Of a stretch of 64,000 bases of DNA, positions 26,271 to 35,739 are shown piece after piece. Each line of letters opens with the position of its first letter. Position 1 is the stretch's first letter. Under the pieces are notes generated by a model, which had not been told where the DNA came from, did no database searches, and saw nothing but the letters and a program-made list of their open reading frames with translations. Source of the stretch: DATFVA01 sp963747755 (GTDB taxonomy: Bacteria > Bacteroidota > Ignavibacteria > Ignavibacteriales > Ignavibacteriaceae); NCBI GenBank assembly GCA_963747755.1, contig CAVVGK010000003.1, positions 62,001 to 126,000 of the forward strand. The letters are read 5' to 3'. The position numbers and the translations under genes are program-made.

Positions 26271-27224
26271 ATGAAGACAGCAGTATTATACGGACCTCAC
26301 GATTGGAAGATAGAAGAACGTCCTACACCGCGGATAAACAAAGATGAGGTTTTATTAAAAATCAAAGCATGCGGAGTGTGTCATTCGGAGATCCATCAAT
26401 GGGATAAAAAGATAAACGGGCTAGAATATCCGCGGCTGATTGGTCATGAGGTAGCAGGTGAGGTATTAGAGGCAGGACCGCTTGTTACTCACCTGAAAGC
26501 CGGCGACCGCGCAGCAGCATGGACAGACGGAAAAGGATATGCTGAAGAAATAGCTGTAAAGCAGGAAATGGTTTTTAAACTCAATGATGGAATTGAATAT
26601 GCTGAAGCCATGGCAGAACCAATTGCCTGTACAACGAACGGTGTAATCAGGACAAATGTGCAGATGAACGATACAATTGCTCTTGTAGGTACAGGCTTTA
26701 TGGGACTAATTCTTCTCCAGGAATTGAAACTCCGGGGTGCTTCGAAAATTATTGCCATTGACCTTCGAGATGAAATGCTGGATCTTGCAAAGCAGCTTGG
26801 AGCCGATGAAATTATCAATCCCTCAAAAGAAAAAGTAACCGATAAAACAAACGAAATGACTGACGGCAAAGGAGTTGACGTAAGTTTCGAGGTTGGCGGA
26901 GTACAGGCTACGTTAGATCTTGCTCCACAAATATGCCGGATGGAAGGGAAGCTTGTGATTTTTGGATACCATCCCGGCGAAAGAAAAATAAATGATCTTG
27001 GATACTGGAACTGGATGGCTTTTGATGTTATCAATGCTCATTTCAGGGATCTGCGGACTATTTTAAATGGAACAAGAATAGGCATGGATCTTCTGAACAG
27101 CGGAAAAATTCAGATGAAAAAACTTATAACCCATCAGTTCGGGTTGGAAGATATTGAAGCAGCATTCAATGCTGCATTAACTAAACCTGAAGGTTTTGTG
27201 AAATCAGTTATCGTAATGAATTGA
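26271..27224 (+). CDS. Zinc-dependent medium-chain alcohol/sugar dehydrogenase
   Basis: From the ATG at 26271 (after GGAAAG) the protein has 317 residues. An in-frame GTG at 26223 would start inside a terminator stem and is rejected. The catalytic zinc site is present: Cys37 in CGVCHSE, and His59-Glu60 in GHEVAGEV. The NAD(P)-binding VGTGFMG lies at 139-145, and AIDLRDE suggests NAD preference. The four-cysteine structural zinc lobe that normally follows the catalytic domain is missing, as in some shorter sugar/polyol dehydrogenases. It probably oxidises a sugar, polyol or sugar acid produced by the surrounding glycosidases. The exact substrate is unknown. Confidence 0.85.
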   Translation: MKTAVLYGPHDWKIEERPTPRINKDEVLLKIKACGVCHSEIHQWDKKINGLEYPRLIGHEVAGEVLEAGPLVTHLKAGDRAAAWTDGKGYAEEIAVKQEMVFKLNDGIEYAEAMAEPIACTTNGVIRTNVQMNDTIALVGTGFMGLILLQELKLRGASKIIAIDLRDEMLDLAKQLGADEIINPSKEKVTDKTNEMTDGKGVDVSFEVGGVQATLDLAPQICRMEGKLVIFGYHPGERKINDLGYWNWMAFDVINAHFRDLRTILNGTRIGMDLLNSGKIQMKKLITHQFGLEDIEAAFNAALTKPEGFVKSVIVMN

Positions 27225-27263
27225 ATTACGATTAACACCTGTTTAATGATCAGAGGTAAGTAT

Positions 27264-30137
27264 ATGAAAACAAATGGTACTTTTATAAAAGCAGCTTCAG
27301 TTTTATTCCTTTTTCTCTTTGCATTCCTTCTGACACAGGATGGCTTTGCATCCTCAGGAGGAAAGATCACTGGAAAAGTGACGGAAGAAAGTACCGGTGA
27401 TCCGATGCCGGGAGTAAATGTTCAGATTGTCGGCCAGTCAATGGGCGCGGCCACTGATATAAACGGAGAATATTTTATTCTGAATATTCCGCCGGGAACT
27501 TACCAGGTGAAAGCATCCATTATCGGCTATAAGTCTATAATAAAGACAGATGTCGAGGTGAGTACCAATCATACAACTGAAATAGATTTTAAAATGGAGG
27601 AAACGGTACTTGAGCTAAATGAATCAGTTGTTGTAACTGCTGAAAGACCGCTTGTTGAAAAAGACTTAACATCATCCAGACATTTTGTTTCTGCGGAGGA
27701 AATTGCTGTCAGGCCGACCACGCAATTTACTGAAGTACTCAGTACACTTCCGGGTATTGACAGAAATGCGGCTGGCGAGCTCACTGTACGACGTGGATCC
27801 ATAGACCAGGTTGCCTTCCTGATTGACGGAATGAGAGCAAGCAACCCTCTAAACTATCAGCCATATACTAACATAAACCTTTCTTCAATACAGGAACTAG
27901 AGATTATAACCGGTGCATTCAATGCTGAATACGGGCAGGCTCAATCAGGAGTCTTTAATATAGTAACAAAAGAGGGGTCGCCGAACTTCAGCGGATATGC
28001 TGAGATGAGATATATACCAGCTCATCTCCCTCATTGGGGCACAGCTTTTTATGACTATTCGTCACCGAGATACTGGGAGAATTCACATGCACGCCACCTG
28101 CAGTGGTGGGTTGACAACCCTGATCAATGGGTCGATCTCAATGGAACTCCAGGAAACGATCCTGCAAGTAAGTTTACACCCGAACAAGCATATGCACATT
28201 ATATGAACACCCATCATGCGTTAAATGATTATACGAATGAGGCAGGCTATCAGACGGAAATATCACTTGGAGGACCTACTCCCTTAAATGATCTATTCTT
28301 TTTTGTTACAGGCAAATACAGGAACGTTCCGCCGGTTACAGGGAATAGTTTTAGAGACAGGGGAACATGGTTTGATGGAACGGCAAAACTAACTTATAGT
28401 CTGAGCCCCCAGATGAAATTTATGGCTTCCGGTTTTTATGGTGAGGCAAATACTAATGCAGGAATGGAGTATATGAATTCTGCTTTTATCTCCAGTTATG
28501 GAATCGAAAGTAAATATGCTTATTATGATTTTGCGGGTTATCCTGAAAACAGCAACAATGGACAAACATTGCAGTTCACACATGTGCTTGGTCGGAGCAC
28601 TTTTTATGTCCTGCAGCTGAGCAGGGTCTTCGACTATACCTCTCAGTCAACTTTTCCGGGTGATGCTGATGGCTGGGATACAGGTGCACCCAGACATGAC
28701 ATTTTAAGAGCAAAAGATTCATTGGGCAACATAATTAAGTGGGCATACGATAACATAATAGGACTGCATACTTCGGGGTACTATTACAGGGGGCATGATA
28801 AAAATACAAATTATACTTTTTCGGGCGATGTTACATCCCAGCTAAGCTCAAAAACTCAGATAAAAGCGGGGGGTGATTTTGAATATTATATCCTTAACCG
28901 TTTCCAGGAAGCTAAAGCGAACAGGGCTATTGAGAACAGCATCTATCATCCTTATGAAGGAAATGTATATGCGCAGACTAAACTTGAGTTTGAAGGTCTT
29001 GTTGTAAACGCCGGGTTAAGATTTGATTTTTACAACCCCAACGATAAAAAATACCTTGATCCTTTTGACCCATTTGGAATAATTTCTGCTCAGCAGGATG
29101 ATACAACAGCAGTAGCAAAAACTGAACCTACCTCTACATTCAGTCAGATTTCACCAAGAATTGGTATATCTCATCCGATTTCTGAGAATACAGTTTTACA
29201 TTTTTCTTATGGTCATTTTTTCCAGAGGGCTAATTTTGGTGATTATGGAGAAGGTACGTATGTTTCAGGTATTTTGAATACCTATATTACAGATCCACAA
29301 ACAGCAAGTCCAACGGTGTTCAATTTAGGGAACAGAGATTTAAAGCCGCGGAAGACTGTTGAATACGAACTGGGTATTGAACACAACCTTTCGGGCATAG
29401 TTTTCGATGTCACTGCATATTATAAAGACATCACACAGACTGTAAGAACCATTACCATAATCACAAGAGACAGAGCGCAGTACAAAACTTCGGGAAATGG
29501 AGATTACGGTGATTCAAAGGGAATTGAAATTTCAATTAGAAAACCTCTTTCAGAATATTGGGGAGGATATTTGAATTATACTTTTACCAGTGGCATAACA
29601 GGAAGATCGGGGGATCCAACTAAAATTGTTGCTCCTGGTTTAGATATCCCTGTAGGTAAGGATTATAATATCGGGGATCAAATTGTTTACGATGAACCCA
29701 AATTAAAATTCGGTTTAACATTTGCGACGCCTTCGGATTTCGATTTTATCGGCGGAATTTTTAAGGATATGCAGTTCTCCATAGATTACCAAATATATTA
29801 TCCTAATAAAAATATCGCCAGTGACGTATACTCAGAAGCGGGCGCACAGTATGAAAGAAATGCGGATAAGAATGCGGATATAAGAATCAGGAAGGAAGTC
29901 GACCTTGGATTCATTCGTCCCGCTTTCTTTGTTGAGATTAGAAATGCATTTAACGATACCTGGACTAATCTTGATATTGTAAAGCAGATGGCCTCCCCTG
30001 AAGGTCGAGTTGCATTTGCAAATTCAGATTTTTCGGTTTATCCAGCTGTTGATAAAAGCGGTGCTCCATTTCCGGACATGCTGATGTACAGGAACCTTCC
30101 CCGGCAGGTCACATTAGGTGTGTCTTTTAGTTATTGA
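27264..30137 (+). CDS. TonB-dependent receptor, carboxypeptidase-regulatory type
   Basis: The protein has 957 residues from the ATG at 27264, preferred over 27246 because AGAGGTAA sits just upstream of it. A signal peptide (about 1-30) precedes a CarboxypepD_reg-like domain (about 32-120, KITGKVTEESTGDPMPGVNVQI). A plug follows (about 125-235, RRGSIDQVAFLIDGM and ITGAFNAEYGQAQSG), then a long barrel ending LGVSFSY. This is the Oar/SusC-like class common in Ignavibacteria. No SusD follows; instead a 742-residue secreted protein and a PorV-like barrel do, suggesting a three-gene surface uptake unit. An oligosaccharide ligand is inferred from the neighbouring glycosidases. Confidence 0.88.
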   Translation: MKTNGTFIKAASVLFLFLFAFLLTQDGFASSGGKITGKVTEESTGDPMPGVNVQIVGQSMGAATDINGEYFILNIPPGTYQVKASIIGYKSIIKTDVEVSTNHTTEIDFKMEETVLELNESVVVTAERPLVEKDLTSSRHFVSAEEIAVRPTTQFTEVLSTLPGIDRNAAGELTVRRGSIDQVAFLIDGMRASNPLNYQPYTNINLSSIQELEIITGAFNAEYGQAQSGVFNIVTKEGSPNFSGYAEMRYIPAHLPHWGTAFYDYSSPRYWENSHARHLQWWVDNPDQWVDLNGTPGNDPASKFTPEQAYAHYMNTHHALNDYTNEAGYQTEISLGGPTPLNDLFFFVTGKYRNVPPVTGNSFRDRGTWFDGTAKLTYSLSPQMKFMASGFYGEANTNAGMEYMNSAFISSYGIESKYAYYDFAGYPENSNNGQTLQFTHVLGRSTFYVLQLSRVFDYTSQSTFPGDADGWDTGAPRHDILRAKDSLGNIIKWAYDNIIGLHTSGYYYRGHDKNTNYTFSGDVTSQLSSKTQIKAGGDFEYYILNRFQEAKANRAIENSIYHPYEGNVYAQTKLEFEGLVVNAGLRFDFYNPNDKKYLDPFDPFGIISAQQDDTTAVAKTEPTSTFSQISPRIGISHPISENTVLHFSYGHFFQRANFGDYGEGTYVSGILNTYITDPQTASPTVFNLGNRDLKPRKTVEYELGIEHNLSGIVFDVTAYYKDITQTVRTITIITRDRAQYKTSGNGDYGDSKGIEISIRKPLSEYWGGYLNYTFTSGITGRSGDPTKIVAPGLDIPVGKDYNIGDQIVYDEPKLKFGLTFATPSDFDFIGGIFKDMQFSIDYQIYYPNKNIASDVYSEAGAQYERNADKNADIRIRKEVDLGFIRPAFFVEIRNAFNDTWTNLDIVKQMASPEGRVAFANSDFSVYPAVDKSGAPFPDMLMYRNLPRQVTLGVSFSY

Positions 30138-30161
30138 AATTATTTTGAGAAGAGTATTAAT

Positions 30162-32390
30162 ATGAAAAATAAAAAAACAAAATTCTTAACCTTGCTATTC
30201 CTTGTATCGCTAATGGCTGCTTCTGCAGTTGCACAGCAGAATTCAACAACACATACAAGGGGTAAATTATGGGAAACATTGTATAACTGGGGATTTATTG
30301 GTGATCCCGGAGCCTGGGATTATACAGAGATCACAGGCATAGGATTTTTCCCGGGATTTGCCGGATTTACCTTTCCAAATGATGAAGAACTTGCGAATGG
30401 TTTTATAACAGATGCAAACTTTCATAATTTCAGGTCGGGTCCATGGATTATAGCAAAAGATGCAACTACATTAATTCCTCCTGGTTTTACTCCCCAGCAA
30501 AAAGATTTTCTGCTATACCATTCGTCACTCGCTACTCTTACGGATGATTATGGTGTTGTTACCGGGGATATAATGCCATTTAAAAGAACAGAAAATTATT
30601 CCAACGAACCCGGTTTCAATCCCCAGCTTCCGGAAGAAATAAATTATGTTGAGTTTCCAACAGCTACAGGAATTACAGTTAAACAAAGGTCGATGGAGTG
30701 GAGCTATCCCGGCTATAATGATTTTATTATCTATGATTATGTATTTAAGAACACAGGGGAACTGGCAATTCCTGCTGCCGGCCAGGTTATGCACTATGAT
30801 CAGACGCTTGATGAAGTCTGGTTTGTATTCCATAGTGGTATACAGGTATCAACTAAAGGAGTAATTAATTTTCATTATAACTCGGATTTCCTTTCATCTT
30901 CAGCCCCTGCAGGAAGTTTCGGCTGGCATCCGGGAAGCGGTTATACAGATTATTGGGTCGTTCAGAATGACCAGCCTGACGGTAAAGGTTTATTTTATTA
31001 CAGCAGGGATTACAATGGCGGCAGAGAACCAGTTCCATGGGATCAATATGGATTAAAAACCAACTGGCAGGATCAGCTCCGCAAAGTTCCTGGAATGCCA
31101 CCCGAACTTCAGGATCCTTCCGGATTCGGATTCACATTTTTATATCGTACTCCTCCTCCTGGTGCCGACCCTAATGAAGCTGATCCGACACATTTTAATA
31201 TTTATTCTGATGAACAAGCGCATCAGTTTGATGGAAAAAATGTCGACTTTGAAAGCTTCGGACTTCGCAGTTTCAAGATTTCACAATTATATGATTTTAT
31301 TAGAGACGAATATCAGGTCCCTAACAGCGGGAAACTATACTGCTGGTATACAAGTTCATTCGGTCCTTATACAATGGCTCCCGGTGATTCCGTTAGAATA
31401 ATACTTGCCGAGGTTGCCGGCACTCTTGATCTCCACCAGGTATACCAGGGAGATCCCGATCACTGGCTTAAAAGTTATAATGAAGGGCAAGCCGCTTATA
31501 TGAATGATAGTCTCGCCGCCGATATGCAGCGGAATGTTGAGGCAGTCCGCAATGCGGTCAAGTGGGGAATAGGAGCCAAAGTCGATGGAATTGACCTCGC
31601 GGCTGATGTTCCGGATTCGCCTCCGGCTCCTGAATGCCAGGCCATCAATGCTTCTTATAGTGGTGATACTGCTATCATAGCTGTTCGCTGGAACAAACTT
31701 GCTGAAGAGACTCAATACACAGACGGTTCAGGACAGGTATTCTATGACGGTTCAACTGATCTCAGCGGTTACAGAGTTTATCGTGGTGTTGATAAACGGG
31801 GTATATGGGATCTGGTGGTGGATATCCCACGCAGCGAATTCAGCCAATATTGGGACCCCAAATTAAATGAATATAATTACAAGGATTATACGGTTCAATT
31901 CGGGTTTGAATATTATTATTATGTTGAGGCTTATAGCTCGCCCCCTCCTGATAAAGAATGGACTTCTGCAAATCTTACTAAAGTTAGCAACCTGCCCGAA
32001 CTTGCGAGCGGTGATTATAATATGACTCCTTTGACGAGTGCGAAACCAGGACCTATAGATTTACAGAAAGAAGGCTGGGATATCTTTGTTGCTCCAAATC
32101 CATACATCGAAGGAGACCCTGAGCACAGCTTCCCGACTCAATATAAAATTGAATTCAGGAAACTTCCCGAAAAAGCCACAATTCATATCTACAGTCTCTC
32201 CGGAGATCTTGTAAGGGTATTGCAGCATCAGCCGGATGCGAATGGGAACCTTGCGGGAAGTATTGCCTGGGATCAGCGTTCTGATTCTGGTCTTTTGGTT
32301 GCTCCCGGTTTATACATTTATGTGGTCGAGTCTGAGACCGAAGGAACGGTAGGATCAAGAGCTACCGGAAAATTAATGATAATTCGTTGA
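30162..32390 (+). CDS. Large secreted protein partnered with a TonB receptor
   Basis: The 742-residue protein has a signal peptide (about 1-24, ending SAVAQ). An unrecognised N-terminal region rich in aromatic residues and glycine (about 25-480) is followed by a fibronectin type III-like part (about 500-610, DLSGYRVYRGVDKRGIWDLV). The C-terminal domain resembles FlgD/T9SS sorting folds (ATIHIYSLSGDLVRVL... ending ATGKLMIIR). It is encoded 24 bp after the TonB receptor and 30 bp before a PorV-like gene. I do not recognise the N-terminal family. Its position is where SusD would be in a Bacteroidetes locus, so a surface ligand-capture role is a reasonable but unproven guess. Confidence 0.7.
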   Translation: MKNKKTKFLTLLFLVSLMAASAVAQQNSTTHTRGKLWETLYNWGFIGDPGAWDYTEITGIGFFPGFAGFTFPNDEELANGFITDANFHNFRSGPWIIAKDATTLIPPGFTPQQKDFLLYHSSLATLTDDYGVVTGDIMPFKRTENYSNEPGFNPQLPEEINYVEFPTATGITVKQRSMEWSYPGYNDFIIYDYVFKNTGELAIPAAGQVMHYDQTLDEVWFVFHSGIQVSTKGVINFHYNSDFLSSSAPAGSFGWHPGSGYTDYWVVQNDQPDGKGLFYYSRDYNGGREPVPWDQYGLKTNWQDQLRKVPGMPPELQDPSGFGFTFLYRTPPPGADPNEADPTHFNIYSDEQAHQFDGKNVDFESFGLRSFKISQLYDFIRDEYQVPNSGKLYCWYTSSFGPYTMAPGDSVRIILAEVAGTLDLHQVYQGDPDHWLKSYNEGQAAYMNDSLAADMQRNVEAVRNAVKWGIGAKVDGIDLAADVPDSPPAPECQAINASYSGDTAIIAVRWNKLAEETQYTDGSGQVFYDGSTDLSGYRVYRGVDKRGIWDLVVDIPRSEFSQYWDPKLNEYNYKDYTVQFGFEYYYYVEAYSSPPPDKEWTSANLTKVSNLPELASGDYNMTPLTSAKPGPIDLQKEGWDIFVAPNPYIEGDPEHSFPTQYKIEFRKLPEKATIHIYSLSGDLVRVLQHQPDANGNLAGSIAWDQRSDSGLLVAPGLYIYVVESETEGTVGSRATGKLMIIR

Positions 32391-32420
32391 TGAACAAGGA
32401 CCTTTGTCGGAGGAATTAAA

Positions 32421-33407
32421 GTGAAAAAAATAAAATTATTACTACTGGTTTTTATTATCGGAGCTGCACAGGTTAGCTTTGGACAGTTTAACAAAGCAGG
32501 CAGGACATCAATGCAGTTCCTGAAAATCGGGAACGGATCAAGGCAGGTTGCACTTGGTGAGGCCTCTATAGCAGGTGTTCAGGATATCAATTCAATTTTC
32601 TGGAATCCTGCTGCCATCACCGGGATTAAAGGTGCGCAGGCCGCATTTAACTATAATAAATGGATCGCTGATCTCAACGTACTTTCGGGCGCAGTTGGAT
32701 ATAATATCCCTGGTATCGCAACGATTGCATTGAATTATATCTCACTGGATTACGGAGATATTCCCGAGGCAGTGGTTACAAGTACTTCCGGGGGTATAGA
32801 TACCAGGACAGGTTCATTCTTTACCGGAAGTGATGTATTAGTGGGATTAGGTATTGCTCACCAGTTCACAGATAAATTATCTGTCGGAATTAACATTAAA
32901 TATATGCAGGAAAAACTCCATGTATATTCTTCTGATCTGTGGGGATTTGATGTTGGAAGTTTTTATGATACAGGCTGGCGCGGTATCAGGATAGGTATGA
33001 GCGCTCAAAATTTCTCAACTCAGGCAAGGTTTCTGCATACAAAGGAAGAGGAACAACAGACGTATGAAATCCCCTTGATATACAGGATAGGAGTCTCAAT
33101 GGACCTTATGGGTGGCGAAGATCTTTTCCTTGGCGGCGAGCCGGATCAGCATAAAATAACTTTCAATATTGATGCAGTCCACAGCAATGATTATAAAGAA
33201 AGACTGCATCTGGGACTTGAATATAAAGTATTTGGAATATTTTCTTTACGTGGCGGATATAAACTAAACTACGATGAAGGCAACCTTAGTTTCGGTGCCG
33301 GAGTAGACTATGAGATTGATGGTATAAGGCTGAATTTTGATTATGCCTACGTTAACTATGATTTTCTTCAGTCGCCTCACAGATTCACTGTCAGTTTAGG
33401 TTTTTAG
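32421..33407 (+). CDS. PorV/PorQ-family outer-membrane barrel
   Basis: The 328-residue protein has a signal peptide (about 1-21). Its family start reads AGRTSMQFLKIGNGSRQVALGEASIAGVQDINSIFWNPAAI, the diagnostic segment of the PorV/PorQ (UPF0164) barrels, and it ends FTVSLGF. PorV shuttles T9SS cargo to the surface attachment complex; Ignavibacteria encode many paralogues next to individual T9SS cargo or receptor genes. The start is GTG with GGAGGAATTAAA ahead of it, a strong ribosome-binding site. It likely serves the 742-residue secreted protein encoded just upstream. Confidence 0.85.
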   Translation: MKKIKLLLLVFIIGAAQVSFGQFNKAGRTSMQFLKIGNGSRQVALGEASIAGVQDINSIFWNPAAITGIKGAQAAFNYNKWIADLNVLSGAVGYNIPGIATIALNYISLDYGDIPEAVVTSTSGGIDTRTGSFFTGSDVLVGLGIAHQFTDKLSVGINIKYMQEKLHVYSSDLWGFDVGSFYDTGWRGIRIGMSAQNFSTQARFLHTKEEEQQTYEIPLIYRIGVSMDLMGGEDLFLGGEPDQHKITFNIDAVHSNDYKERLHLGLEYKVFGIFSLRGGYKLNYDEGNLSFGAGVDYEIDGIRLNFDYAYVNYDFLQSPHRFTVSLGF

Positions 33408-33419
33408 AATAACCAATAG

Positions 33420-35636
33420 ATGATTTTCCGTAATAGAGTTTCCATTCTACTTTTAATAATACTTTTGCTTCCGCATGTTTTTAAGGGCAGCAAAACCTTT
33501 CCTTATCAGGAAGAACCAGAAAAAAAAACAAACCTGGTCAATCCATTTGTCGGTGTGGAAGATGGCGGCGGGGCAGCTTTCGTTGGTACATGCCTTCCAT
33601 TCAGCATGGTCCGGCTGGGACCGGATACACCCCCACCTCAAAACACTTCAGGATATGTAAGTAAAGCTCCCATAGACGGTTTCAGTCATACCCATGTAAG
33701 CGGTACAGGGGGTCCTGGTAAATACGGGAATATTATGGTAATACCTGAAACGGGAAAGCTTACGATCAAGAATTATTCATCCGAAAAATCATCCGAAGAT
33801 GCACATCCAGGTTATTACACTGTATATCTCAACAGGTGGAAAGCTAAAGCTGAGCTGACTTCAACTGAGAGTGTAGGCGTACACAGGTATACATTTGAAA
33901 CTGATAGTGCTTATATATTATTTGATCTCTCCCGAGCAATAAATGTAATCGAATTTGCTCCCGGTTACAGCATATATGCAGCCGGTTCGATTACCTCAAA
34001 AAATACTCTTGAAGGATATGGAGTATACAGTGGAGGCTGGGGACCGGACGTGCCTTACACGGTTTATTTTGCAGCCGAGTTTGATGAACCTTTTAATTCT
34101 TACGGATTCTGGAGGCACGGTCAGATAAATAAGGATCAGAAATCGGGTTCAGGAGACAGCCTTGGGATCTATCTGAAGTTTAGTTTAAGTTCGGGCAGAC
34201 AGGTGAACCTTAAAGTTGGAATTTCATTTTTAAGCGTTGAAAAAGCCAGACAGAATCTTAAAGAATTCTCAGGCCGCACATTTGAACAAATCAGAGAAAG
34301 AGCTGATAGTACATGGGAAAGAGCTTTAGATAAAATTGAAATCGAAGGAGGAAGCAGAGACGAGCAGGTCCTCTTCTATACTAATCTGTATCACTCTATG
34401 CTTATGCCTACGGATGTAACCGGAGAAAATCCCCGCTGGAAGTCTGATCAACCTGCATACTGGGATTATTTTGCTCTGTGGGATACCTTCAGAACCCTAC
34501 ACCCTCTGTTGACGCTTATACAGCCGGGAAGGCAGACAGGAATGATAAACTCTCTGATAGATATCTATGATCATACAGGCTGGATGCCCGAATGCTGGAC
34601 TTCCGGAGTCCATGGTTTTGTTCAGGGAGGTACAAGCTGTGATGTAGTTATAGCCGATGCAGCGGTTAGAAACCTGCCGGGTATTGATTATGAAAAAGCA
34701 TATACGGCTATAAAGAAGAATTCGGATTTACCTTCCGATACACCTCTTGAATACGGAAGAGATTCAGAGGAATATCTCAACCTTGGTTACAGTTCATCGG
34801 ATAAACTCTGCGGATCTTCAAAAACACTTGAATATGCATATAATGATTTTTGTGTTGCACAGGTTGCTAAAGTACTCGGGAAAGCTGATGACTATAAAAA
34901 ATATATTAAACGATCAATGAACTGCTACAACCTTTTTATGCCAGATACTAAATTCTTCTGGTCAAAAAACCCTAACGGCTCCTGGGTTGACGGATTCTCA
35001 CCTGACTTCAGAATAGAAGAATGGTGGGAAGGCCCTTACTTTTATGAAGGACTTCCATGGCATTATGCAACTTATGTTCCACATGATATCGGAGGGCTGA
35101 TTAAAAGACATGGCGGTAAAGCAAAATTTGTTGGTTTTGTGGATCAGATGTTCGACGGAGGTTATTATACCCAGGATAACCAGCCGGATATCATGACCCC
35201 TTATCTTTATATCTATGCCGGGCGTCCTGATAAAACAGCCGAAAGAGTAAGGAATATACTCAGTAATGATTATTCTGTTACGACAGATGGTTTACCGGGT
35301 CAGGATGATGCTGGCTGCATGTCTTCTTGGTATGTATTCAGCTCAATGGGTTTTTATCCAAATGCAGGTCAGGATTTTTACTATATCGGCAGTCCGGTTT
35401 TCTCTAAAATCATTATTCATCTCGACAAGAATAAGCTGTTTACTATCCGTGCTGAAAATACTTCAGTAAAAAATAAATATATCCAATCTGCAGTTTTGAA
35501 TGGCAAAGAATGGGACAAAGCCTGGTTTCAGTATAAAGATATTATTGGAGGAGCTGAGCTGGTGCTGAAAATGGGTCCTGAGCCATCAGGCTGGGGAAGA
35601 CACTATCCTCCTCCTTCAATTACCGAAGAATTTTAA
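33420..35636 (+). CDS. GH92 alpha-mannosidase, second copy, exported
   Basis: The 738-residue protein has an N-terminal hydrophobic segment (about 5-24), a beta-sandwich beginning VNPFVGVEDGGGAAFVGT, and the GH92 catalytic domain with LWDTFRTLHP. The likely acid is E543 (FYEGLPWHYATYVPHD). The base pair D629/D630 lies in GLPGQDDAGCMSSWY; Gln replaces the usual Asn of PGNDD. It shares the layout of the first GH92 gene at 13934 but is clearly diverged, so the two may cut different mannose linkages. It starts 12 bp after the PorV-like gene, placing it in the long plus-strand run. Confidence 0.9.
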   Translation: MIFRNRVSILLLIILLLPHVFKGSKTFPYQEEPEKKTNLVNPFVGVEDGGGAAFVGTCLPFSMVRLGPDTPPPQNTSGYVSKAPIDGFSHTHVSGTGGPGKYGNIMVIPETGKLTIKNYSSEKSSEDAHPGYYTVYLNRWKAKAELTSTESVGVHRYTFETDSAYILFDLSRAINVIEFAPGYSIYAAGSITSKNTLEGYGVYSGGWGPDVPYTVYFAAEFDEPFNSYGFWRHGQINKDQKSGSGDSLGIYLKFSLSSGRQVNLKVGISFLSVEKARQNLKEFSGRTFEQIRERADSTWERALDKIEIEGGSRDEQVLFYTNLYHSMLMPTDVTGENPRWKSDQPAYWDYFALWDTFRTLHPLLTLIQPGRQTGMINSLIDIYDHTGWMPECWTSGVHGFVQGGTSCDVVIADAAVRNLPGIDYEKAYTAIKKNSDLPSDTPLEYGRDSEEYLNLGYSSSDKLCGSSKTLEYAYNDFCVAQVAKVLGKADDYKKYIKRSMNCYNLFMPDTKFFWSKNPNGSWVDGFSPDFRIEEWWEGPYFYEGLPWHYATYVPHDIGGLIKRHGGKAKFVGFVDQMFDGGYYTQDNQPDIMTPYLYIYAGRPDKTAERVRNILSNDYSVTTDGLPGQDDAGCMSSWYVFSSMGFYPNAGQDFYYIGSPVFSKIIIHLDKNKLFTIRAENTSVKNKYIQSAVLNGKEWDKAWFQYKDIIGGAELVLKMGPEPSGWGRHYPPPSITEEF

Positions 35637-35739
35637 ACTACTCACACTAAAATTAACCTACGGCAAAGCCTTAATTGATGCAGCCGGAGAGGCCGATAAA
35701 ATTTTACAATCAAAAGATTTATGATAAGAAAGGACTTAA
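35637..35739 (+). other. 103-bp gap with a possible coding remnant
   Basis: This is one of the two largest gaps in the downstream run. One frame reads TYGKALIDAAGEADKILQS followed by a stop at about 35721, which looks more like protein than random sequence, but has no start or partner. It may be the tail of a deleted gene. I could not assign it. Confidence 0.3.

Noticed and set aside
26489..27034. 181-codon minus-strand frame
   Set aside because: It lies fully antisense to the well-supported dehydrogenase and has the serine/isoleucine-rich composition of a shadow frame.
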